Shown here in pieces: positions 44,001-56,000 of a stretch of DNA of 64,000 bases. A model generated the notes under the pieces. It searched no databases. It was given only the letters and a program-made list of their open reading frames with translations, and had not been told where the DNA came from. A program made the position numbers and the translations under genes. Positions within the stretch are counted from its first letter, which is position 1. Each line of letters starts with the position of its first letter. Source of the stretch: Hanleya hanleyi (lineage: Eukaryota; Mollusca; Polyplacophora; Lepidopleurida; Hanleyidae). The stretch covers positions 186,001 through 250,000 of the forward strand of contig JAVTVY010010452.1 in the NCBI GenBank assembly GCA_036873755.1. Reading direction: 5' to 3'.

Positions 44001-47000
44001 TGTATCATAATGGCATAGTGGTGTACCACCAGTACAGATGTATCATAATGGTATAGTTGTGTACCACCAGTACAGATGTATCATAATGGTATAGTGGTAT
44101 CACACCAGTACAGATGTATCATAATGGTATAGTGGTATACCACTGGTACAGATGTATCATAATGGTATAGTGGTGTACCCCCAGTACAGATGTATCATAA
44201 TGGTATAGTGGTATCACACCAGTACAGATGTATCATAATGGTATAGTGGTATACCACTGGTACAGATGTATCATAATGGTATAGTGGTGTACCCCCAGTA
44301 CAGATGTATCATAATGGTATAGTGGTGTACCACCAGTACAGATGTATCATTATGGTATAGGGATGTGCCACCTGTACAGATGTATCATAATGGTATAGTG
44401 GTGTACCCCCAGTACAGATGTATCATTATGGTATAGGGGTGTACCACCTGTACAGATGTATCGTAATGCAGGGTCCGAATTAGGAAATTTGTGATGACCT
44501 GCTATTTTTTTCCATCGAAAAAAAAATCGCAGGCCAAATCTAACATCACCTGCTATTTATGAAGTTGGACAGCTATTTTTTTTTTCTACATGTGCAAATC
44601 CACCAATAAGGCCTCTGTTAATTAATCTTTAGCTTCTCATGACCTTGGGAGGAAATTATGATGATGCTGAATTCTGTAATTATTAATTATTTGACTGCTT
44701 TAAGACATTGCAATAAAAAAGAAGTTTTATGTATGTGGTATTACGGTCTCCACTAAAACTTCGCTGACTGTCCAACTAAAAATGAGGTGGGCGTTTTTTA
44801 TATTTATTATTATTAATTTTTTTATTTGGCACACATGTTCTTTAAAACTGAGCACCAATGGAAAGTTGATGTCAACTTTGATATGTCAAAGACAACTATT
44901 TCCCCTAATTTCTACAATTAGAACTGCAAAAGCCTTGTTGACTGAAGCATGTGGACTATATATACTTATATTTATCAAAAGTCTCCCCTAATTGTAAATT
45001 ACTGATTGCAATAAATTAGAATCAGCCACCAGAGTCCTGTTGGAATTATCAATTAACTGAAATGTCTGCTTAGAAAAACTTCAGCTTGTGAATAGAAGCC
45101 CAGGAAAAGAGGCCAACAATATTATTTACCATCGGTACCAACTGGAAAAAAAACAACAGATAGTCCGATTCTGTTTCGTAACAGGTCCGACTTTTGCATG
45201 CACCGGACCACCGCGCATGAATTGACGCGCAGCAACCGGAAGTGAAATTGGCGCGGGAAATGTTGACAGAGAAATCCAACAACAATGGCCAAAGATCGGC
45301 TTGGAATAAATTTTCAATGGATTATTTCTTGGATTGTCCGTTGCTTCAGATAGATCTAGACTCCTAAAAGGTATTTACGAAAATTGATCGCATTTTATCG
45401 TTTTTGCTGGATGAAATCCTACTTTCCGCATGCGACAGATAGATTTTATTGCAACTTGTCACGGGAAAAATTCACTTGCCGGCGGCGGTAGGTAGGCAGG
45501 CGTTATTTCGACCGTTGCCTTGTTCTGCAGATTTTATTTTTTTAGTGGAGTATTTGTACGATGATATCGGCCACGAAGAATTCAATTTACGTTGTGTGCA
45601 ACGAAAACAAAATTATATATAGGTAGGAAACTATTAGAATGGCCAGGAAAATTATGGCCTGCTACTTTCGGTCGAGATTTTTTTTCTTAGCAGGTCATTT
45701 TCCACATCGCCTGCTTTGTCAAAATTTTGGCCTGCTTTTAGCCAATAGCAGGCCGCCATTTCGAACGCTGTAATGGTATAGTGGTGTACCACCAGTACAG
45801 ATGTATCATAATGGTATAGTGATATACCACTGGTACAGATGTATCATAATGGTATAGTGGTATCACACCAGTACAGATGTATCATAATGGTATAGTGGTG
45901 TACCACCAGTACAGATGTATCATAATGGTATAGTGATATACCACTGGTACAGATGTATCATAATGGTATAGTGGTATCACACCAGTACAGATGTATCATA
46001 ATGGTATAGTGGTATCACACCAGTACAGATGTATCATAATGGTATAGTGGTGTACCACCAGTACAGATGTATCATAATGGTATAGTGATATACCACTGGT
46101 ACAGATGTATCATAATGGTATAGTGGTATCACACCAGTACAGATGTATCATAATGGTATAGTGATATACCACTGGTACAGTTGGTTGGTTGGTTGAATTT
46201 TAACGTCACACCTAACCTTATTGGTCACACGGCGACGATGACCCAAACAAACATACCCTAGCAAAACCCTAACCCTAACAAAAACCTAACCAAAACTACA
46301 AAATTTTGAATTTCGAATTTTGAAAATTAGGCTCTACAGACACTGATCACAATGGATCTACAGACACTGATCACAATGGATCCTCAGAGAGCCCAATCTG
46401 TTTGGTACTTTAATCTACCTCCTGTGCCAGACAAACATGGTAAAAACCATGCTGCCCTAAGCCGGAGGGCACCACTGGTACAGATGTATCATATTGGTAT
46501 AGTGGTGTACCCCCAGTACAGATGTATCATAATGGTATAGTGGTGTACCCCCAGTACAGATGTATCATAATGGTATAGTGGTGTACCACCAGTACAGATG
46601 TATCATAATGGTATAGTGATGTACCACCAGTACAGATGTATCATAATGGTATAGTGGTGTACCACCAGTACAGATGTATCATAATGGTATAGTGGTGTAC
46701 CACCAGTACAGATGCATCATTATGGTATAGTGGTATACCACCAGTACAGATGTATCATAATGGTATAGTGGTGTACCCCCAGTACAGATGCATCATATTG
46801 GTATAGTGGTGTACCCCCAGTACAGATGTATCATTATGGTATAGTGGTGTACCACCAGTACAGATGTATCATAATGGTATAGTGGTGTACCCCCAGTACA
46901 GATGTATCATTATGACATAGTGGTGTACCACCTGTACAGATGTATCATAATGATATAGTGGTGTACCACCAGTACAGATGTATCATAATGGTATAGTGGT

Positions 47001-50000
47001 GTACCACCAGTACAGATGTATCATAATGGTATAGCGGTATCACACCAGTACAGATGTATCATAATGGTATAGTGGTGTACCACCAGTACAGATGTACCAT
47101 AATGGTATAGTGGTATCACACCAGTACAGATGTATCATAATGGTATAGTGGTGTACCACCAGTACAGATGTATCATAATGGTATAGTGGTATCACACCAG
47201 TACAGATGTATCATATTGGTATAGTGGTGTACCATCAGTACAGAAGTATCATAATGGTACAGTGGTGTACCACCAGTACAGATGTACCATAATGGTATAG
47301 TGGTGCACCACCAGTACAGATGCATCATAATGGTATAGTGGTATACCACCAGTACAGATGTATCATAATGGTATAGTGGTGTACCATCAGTACAGATGTA
47401 TCATAATGGTATACCACCAGTACAGATGTATTATAATGGTACAGTGGTATCACACCAGTACAGATGTATCATAATGGTATAGTGGTATCACACCAGTACA
47501 GATGTATCATAATGGTATAGTGGTGTACCACCAGTACAGATGTACAATAATGGTATAGTGGTATCATAATGGTATAGTGGTATCACACCAGTACAGATGT
47601 ATCATAATGGTATAGTGGTGCATCACCAGTGCAGATGCATCATAATGGTATAGTGGTATCACACCAGTACAGATGTATCATAATGGTATAGTGGTGTACC
47701 ACCAGTACAGATGTATCATAATGGTATAGTGGTGTACCACCAGTGCAGATGTATCATAATGGTATAGTGGTGTACCACCAGTACAGATGTATCATAATGG
47801 TATAGTGGTGTACCCCCAGTACAGATGTATCATAATGGTATAGTGATGTACCATCAGTACAGATGTATCATAATGGTATAGTGGTGTACCACCAGTACAG
47901 ATGTATCATAATGGTATAGTGGTGTACCACCAGTAAAGATGTATCATAATGGTATAGTGGTATCACACCAGTACAGATGTATCATAATGGTATAGTGGTG
48001 TACCCCCAGTACAGATGTATCATAATGGTATAGTGGTGTACCCCCAGTACAGATGTATCATAATGGTATAGTGGTGTACCACCAGTAAAGATGTATCATA
48101 ATGGTATAGTGGTATCACACCAGTACAGATGTATCATAATGGTATAGTGGTGTAACACCAGTACAGATGTATCATAATGGTATAGTGATGTACCATCAGT
48201 ACAGATGCATCATAATGGTATAGTGGTGTACCACCACTACAGATGTATCATAATGGTATAGTGGTATCACACCATTACAGATGTATCATAATGGTATAGT
48301 GGTGTACCACCAGTACAGATGTATCATAATGGTATAGTGGTGTCACACCAGTACAGATGTATCATAATGGTACAGTGGTGTACCACCAGTACAGATATAT
48401 CAGAATGGTATAGTGATGTACCATCAGTACAGATGTATCATAATGGTACAGTGGTGTACCCCCAGTACAGATGTATCATAATGGTATAGTGGTATACCAC
48501 TGGTACAGATGTATCATAATGGTATAGTGGTGTACCCCCAGTACAGATGTATCATAATGGTATAGTGATGTACCCCCAGTGCAGATGTATCATAATGGTA
48601 TAGTGGTGTACCACCAGTACAGATGCATCATAATGGTATAGTGGTATCACACCAGTACAGATGTATCATAATGGTATAGTGGTGTACCACCAGTACAGAT
48701 GTATCATAATGGTATAGTGATGTACCATAAGTACAGATGTATCATAATGGTATAGTGGTGTACCACCAGTACAGATGCATCATAATGGTATAGTGGTATC
48801 ACACCAGTACAGATGTATCATAATGGTATAGTGGTGTACCACCAGTACAGATGTATCATAATGGTATAGTGGTGTCACACCAGTACAGATGTATCATAAT
48901 GGTACAGTGGTGTACCACCAGTACAGATGTATCAGAATGGTATAGTGATGTACCATCAGTACAGATGTATCATAATGGTACAGTGGTGTACCCCCAGTAC
49001 AGATGTATCATAATGGTATAGTGGTATACCACTGGTACAGATGTATCATAATGGTATAGTGGTGTACCCCCAGTACAGATGTATCATAATGGTATAGTGA
49101 TGTACCACCAGTACAGATGTATCATAATGGTATAGTGGTGTACCCCCAGTAAAGATGTATCATAATGGTATAGTGGTGTACCACCAGTACAGATGTATCA
49201 TAATGGTATAGTGATGAACCATCAGTACGGATGTATCATAATGGTATAGTGGTGTACCCCCAGTACAGATGTATCATAATGGTATAGTGGTATACCACTG
49301 GTACAGATGTATCATAATGGGGTGAGTGAATAGAATTTAACGTCGCTTTCAACAATATTTCAGCTATATCACGACGAACCAACTAAGCACCACCCAGCCC
49401 AGTTGTGTTCCTGCTACTTGTATCATAATGGCATAGTGGTGTACCACCAGTACAGATGTATCATAATGGTATAGTTGTGTACCACCAGTACAGATGTATC
49501 ATAATGGTATAGTGGTATCACACCAGTACAGATGTCTCATAATGGTATAGTGGTATACCACTGGTACAGATGTATCATAATGGTATAGTGGTGTACCCCC
49601 AGTACAGATGTATCATAATGGTATAGTGGTATCACACCAGTACAGATGTATCATAATGGTATAGTGGTATACCACTGGTACAGATGTATCATAATGGTAT
49701 AGTGGTGTACCCCCAGTACAGATGTATCATAATGGTATAGTGGTGTACCACCAGTACAGATGTATCATTATGGTATAGGGATGTGCCACCTGTACAGATG
49801 TATCATAATGGTATAGTGGTGTATCCCCAGCACAGATGTATCATTATGGTATAGGGGTGTACCACCTGTACAGATGTATCGTAATGGTATAGTGGTGTAC
49901 CACCAGTACAGATGTATCATAATGGTATAGTGATATACCACTGGTACAGATGTATCATAATGGTATAGTGGTATCACACCAGTACAGATGTATCATAATG

Positions 50001-53000
50001 GTATAGTGATATACCACTGGTACAGTTGGTTGGTTGGTTGAATTTTAACGTCACACCTAACCTTATTGGTCACACGGCGACGATGACCCAAACAAACATA
50101 CCCTAGCAAAACCCTAACCCTAACAAAAACCTAACCAAAACTACAAAATTTTGAATTTCGAATTTTGAAAATTAGGCTCTACAGACACTGATCACAATGG
50201 ATCTACAGACACTGATCACAATGGATCCTCAGAGAGCCCAATCTGTTTGGTACTTTAATCTACCTCCTGTGCCAGACAAACATGGTAAAAACCATGCTGC
50301 CCTAAGCCGGAGGGCACCACTGGTACAGATGTATCATATTGGTATAGTGGTGTACCCCCAGTACAGATGTATCATAATGGTATAGTGGTGTACCCCCAGT
50401 ACAGATGTATCATAATGGTATAGTGATGTACCACCAGTACAGATGTATCATAATGGTATAGTGGTGTACCACCAGTACAGATGTATCATAATGGTATAGT
50501 GGTGTACCACCAGTACAGATGCATCATTATGGTATAGTGGTATACCACCAGTACAGATGTATCATAATGGTATAGTGGTGTACCCCCAGTACAGATGTAT
50601 CATATTGGTATAGTGGTGTACCCCCAGTACAGATGTATCATTATGGTATAGTGGTGTACCACCAGTACAGATGTATCATAATGGTATAGTGGTGTACCCC
50701 CAGTACAGATGTATCATTATGACATAGTGGTGTACCACCTGTACAGATGTATCATAATGGTATAGTGGTGTACCACCAGTACAGATGTATCATAATGGTA
50801 TAGTGGTGTACCACCAGTACAGATGTATCATAATGGTATAGTGGTATCACACCAGTACAGATGTATCATAATGGTATAGTGGTGTACCACCAGTACAGAT
50901 GTACCATAATGGTATAGTGGTATCACACCAGTACAGATGTATCATAATGGTATAGTGGTGTACCACCAGTACAGATGTATCATAATGGTATAGTGGTATC
51001 ACACCAGTACAGATGTATCATAATGGTATAGTGGTGTACCATCAGTACAGATGTATCATAATGGTACAGTGGTGTACCACCAGTACAGATGTACCATAAT
51101 GGTATAGTGGTGCACCACCAGTACAGATGCATCATAATGGTATAGTGGTATACCACCAGAACAGATGTATCATAATGGTATAGTGGTGTACCATCAGTAC
51201 AGATGTATCATAATGGTATACCACCAGTACAGATGTATTATAATGGTACAGTGGTATACCACCAGTACAGATGTATCATAATGGTATAGTGGTGTACCCC
51301 CAGTACAGATGTATCATAATGGTATAGTGGTGTACCATCAGTACAGATGTATCATAATGGTATACCACCAGTACAGATGTATTATAATGGTACAGTGGTA
51401 TACCACCAGTACAGATGTATTATAATGGTACAGTGGTATACCACCAGTACAGATGTATCATAATGGTATAGTGGTGTACCCCCAGTACAGATGTATCATA
51501 ATGGTATAGTGGTGTACCACCAGTACAGATGTATCATAATGGTATAGTGGTGTACCACCAGTACAGATGTATCATAATGGTATAGTGGTGTACCCCCAGT
51601 ACAGATGTATCATAATGGTATAGTGGTGTACCACCAGTACAGATGTATCATAATGGTATAGTGGTGTACCCCCAGTACAGATGTATCACATGTGGCTGTC
51701 GCCATCGGGACCCCTCGGGCCGGGCCCAGAGCAATTGTAGAAATAATGTTTCTGACCCCAACAACTTACATATTTGGGGTGGGCATAATTTTACCTGTAT
51801 GATATAGATCATAGACAGACAAAAAAATATAGCAATAGAGCAGTGATTACCTATAGTAGATGTAGTCGAACGATTACTGTCTATTCACAGCAATCCACAC
51901 AGGTTTGTGTGAACTCCTGAAAAACACATTCCATGGCACCGACTTTCAATAGGCTTCTGGTATTGGCTGTATTAAACAACTGTATGAAGTTTCATTGTTG
52001 TGAGTGAAGGACTTTTTGAGATAATGTGTTTACAAGGATATGGACCAACAGACATGTATAAAGGGGCAGAACTCCTGAAAAACACATCCGATTACACCGA
52101 CTTTCAATAGGCTTCTGGTACTGGCTGTATTAAACAACTGTATGAAGTTTCATTGTTGTGAGTGAAGGACTTTTTGAGATAATGTGTTTACAAGGATAAA
52201 AACAGACAGACATGTATAAAGGGGCATAACTCCTGAAAAACACATCCAATGGCACCGACTTTCAATAGGCTTCTGGTACTGGCTGTATTAAACAACTGTA
52301 TGAAGTTTCATTGTTGTAAGTGAAGGACTTTTTAAGATAATGTGTTTACAATGATATGATGGACAGACGGACAGACGGACGGACGGACAGACGACGGAGG
52401 CAACGACAATACCGCTCGGGCAGAATCTGCCCGAGAGGTAATAATGGTATAGTGGTGTACCACCAGTACAGATGTATCATAATGGTATAGTGGTGTACCA
52501 CCAGTACAGATGTATCATAATGGTATAGTGATGTATCACCAGTACAGATGTATCATAATGGTATAGTGGTATACCACCAGTACAGATGTATCATAATGGT
52601 ATAGTGATGTACCACCAGTACAGATGTATCATAATACTATAGTGGTGTACCACCAGTACAGATGTATCATAATGCAGGGTTATATGCAGGATTTTCGCCA
52701 AAGTCCTTGTTTGAAAATAGCTTTGTCGTTATTTGAAAAAACTAATTTTGCAAAATGGCTAATATCACTCAAATGGAGTTGAACATGCCAAAACATTGTC
52801 AGTTTGTGTTCTTTGAGTGTTTTACACAAACTATTGTGCCTTTTGCCCCTGATATTCACTTTTAATCTAGGAGTTTTCTAAAATAAAGCCATTTGATTTT
52901 GTGGAGAAATGGTCATTTGATTTTATAGTTGTGTCCTTTTTAAGGACGCTGTGAGACCCTGTATCTAACTCTGTAATGGTATAGTGGTATACCACCAGTA

Positions 53001-56000
53001 CAGATGTATCATAATGGTATATTGGTGTACCACCAGTACAGATGTATCATAATGGTACAGTGGTGATAGTGGTGTACCATCAGTACAGATGCATCATAAT
53101 GGTGTAGTGGTGATAGTGGTGTACCATCAGTACAGATGTATCATAGTGGTGATAGTGGTGTACCATCAGTACAGATGTATCATAATGGTATAGTGGTGAT
53201 AGTGGTGTACCATCAGTACAGATGTATCATAATGGTATAGTGGTGATAGTTGTGTACCATCAGTACAGATGTATCATAATGGTGTAGTGGTGTACCACCA
53301 GTATAGATGTATCATAATGGTATAGTGGTGGTATCATAATGGGATGAATGAGTGAATATGGATGAGTGATGGTAGTTTAACATCCCTTTCAACAAGCTTA
53401 CAGCCTTATCACAATGTTGGGATCCTGTTCCCTTTACACCTGGGAACCCCACAGGTACTAGGGTCCTATTCCTTTTTTACATCAGGGTCTCCCATCATGG
53501 GTGGGGTCCTATTCCTTTTTACATCTGGAAACCCCACAGATGCAAAAGTTAGTCATCGCTTAAGACAAGCTGTCTCAGGATCTAAGGCCCTAAATTCTTG
53601 AACAAAGTAAACAAGCTACAGAACCACCACAGGAGCCCAACAATTCTAAATAACATAGGGAAAACAACAGGATTCTTGCCCTCAAAGCCTCATCAGACAG
53701 AATTCTTGGATCTATTTTTGCATTGTGTGGCCATACTATCAAATCTGTACAATTCAATAACACACTTCAAATACATCTACCATCTTGATAGTTATCCAAT
53801 AATCTGGCAGAAGAATTTATAGGACTGCTTTCTCTGAGTTCATACCCAACTCATTGTCACTATTTGTTACATGGAAATTTGATGCGAAGAATCAAATGTT
53901 GTTTGTGACACATAACGAGTTCTTCTCGTGAGATTCCACGAGATCCCGCGACACTGTTTACATACGGGTATTTCCCTTTGTCTGAAACGTCTTTCATCGT
54001 CGCCATATTTGATCGGTCCATGCTGAGCTCTATGCACATTAGTACAGTGCAGATCAGCTTAATCTTCCAATTAGTGAACAGGGTTTACGCACTGATGGCG
54101 CGCCAACGTGCTGGCCTAATCACTAAGACTTATTACACCCCCCATGATGTGACCCTTGCCGCCACGCGCCGGTAGAATATAGTCCGGTCAAACCACTGAA
54201 CCATTGTAAGCATGTCGGCGGTAAACAAAGGCTCCCCGCTGGGGCGCTTGCCGGATTGCGCGCTAACAGCCGTCACCGCTTAAAACTGAATTGTTTTCAA
54301 AGAGTTCCCCTCTGGCGGTGTACGGCAAGAACACAATCTATTCTACAGTTTAAATTACTGGCTAAGTAATTAAAAAAATATATAGAAGATTTGACTTCTT
54401 CAATAAGAATGTTGTAAATGATTATCTATCATTTTTTGTTTGCGCTCCAAGGAAACTCGGTCGTCTTGTGAACATTCGGTTGAGACTACGAATAATCTTC
54501 ATTAACAAAAAGTTTCGCCAAAGATAGCTTAAAGTATGCCTAAATATATTATCAGAATTCATAAAACGTTGGTGTGTGCAAATTGCGAAGGCCGCCTCCT
54601 CTTTCAGAACGGCCAGTAAAACGGTTGAACGTAACATTTCAAATGAATACAGCTTCGTATAAATTCACACACGGGCGAGTCGAGGTCATAATCGGGGCAA
54701 CATGCAGTGCTCGGTCAGACTAGTTGTCTCTTTGGCTTGTCTTGTTACAACCGCCTAACCAAAATATACACAGAAATTCAAAAGATCAATTAGCCCCTTA
54801 CAGAGAATGACAAATACTTGTATATGCTCTTTATTCGTTTTCCGCCCGACTGTTAAAGGTTGCACACGAAACTTCCGATGAGGAAATAAGAATTAACAAG
54901 TATTTATGGCCCACACATCGTTCCAGCTAAATAACAAAAAAGAAACAATAACAGAGATTTCTACCTAAATAATAAGTTAATGCCATTTCATTTCTTTTCA
55001 AATGAGACACAGACGCGCATTTTGTTGGACGAAAGCGGGATATCGCTTTACCCCGTCAGAGAGAGAATACACTGTTATGTTTATATTATCCACTTGTTTA
55101 GGCCAAACTTAACGAGATGATTAACCTTTACAGTGTTGTTTTCTTGCTGACAATATAACATCCGTTATTCTGTTCGACAGGAAGTATGCATTAACACATA
55201 TGAAATGTAGGTCTTGATGTTGGGGACGGAGGGAGGGACTTCAGCCATAAATAATGTGGGTCCACTGTTCGTTTTACCATTCTCACCTCGTCTCCCATTA
55301 CAGAAATCACTCTACCTGGTCTTACTGAATATCTCACTTACTATCGGCAAAACATATTTTTGTGCATAAATAACCTGCGATGATATACGTATACGTACCA
55401 GAAAGAGTCATGCGAACTTGTACATAGCGATTCTTATTTACTTCTATTTATATCTCCTACTAATCTCTCATTGTTATTTATTATTTATTCATTTATTTAG
55501 TTACATATTTAGCGCTGGAAAAGGTATTCAAAAAACAAAGAAATGTACCGCGAAATTCAAATAAAACATTGAGTTGATGGGCCGCGAAATCCGAATGGGA
55601 AGCGGCCCTTAAACTACAATTTCAATCAAAAAAACGTACATGTACTCAAGTGAAATCGTATTGAACTACCGTCGACTGTACTGTTTTCATAGTAATATGG
55701 ATTATAACTTAAAGTGAAAGATTTTCCCATCAGTCGGTGTCCTTCCTGCCGAATCAAACTGTCGGTTCAGTAAAATATAACTTCTGCGCAGTAATATGTT
55801 GCAAGATTTCAAACACGTGTTCTCATTTTCCCGCGAAAAGCGACGTGGGGATAAACTGGTCGCGCGGGGCTATATTTAGCATGTTCAGACAGCATCCAAC
55901 ACTTGTACCAAAGTTCGTCTGGATAGCGTAGTTGTGTGTAGACGCCAGATTTCATGAGGGTTGATCTATTTCACAGAGGAGTGAGTTCTGTTTTATTGGT

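Larger units (their letters stand above)
35395..53341. repeat. 38-bp satellite array, ~18 kb with insertions
   Basis: The unit is acagatgtatcataatggta followed by tagtggtgtaccaccagt, 38 bp. Over 380 copies remain after removing the insertions. Monomers fall into a few classes that differ mainly in the last 18 bases: gtgtaccaccagt, gtatcacaccagt, atgtaccatcagt, gtgtacccccagt and gtataccactggt. Diagnostic variants (atcagaatgg, ggtacagtgg) recur in blocks, showing higher-order repeats. Most classes keep a small dyad such as tggtg-tac-cacca or the perfect gtggtataccac. The array is intronic and not coding. Confidence 0.96.

Noticed and set aside
46352..46540. 62-codon frame repeated identically at 50197
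   Set aside because: The frame overlaps a retroposon and satellite and is repeated only because the block was duplicated.
35395..53341. CRISPR array
   Set aside because: The units are contiguous tandem repeats with no unique spacers, in an animal intron.
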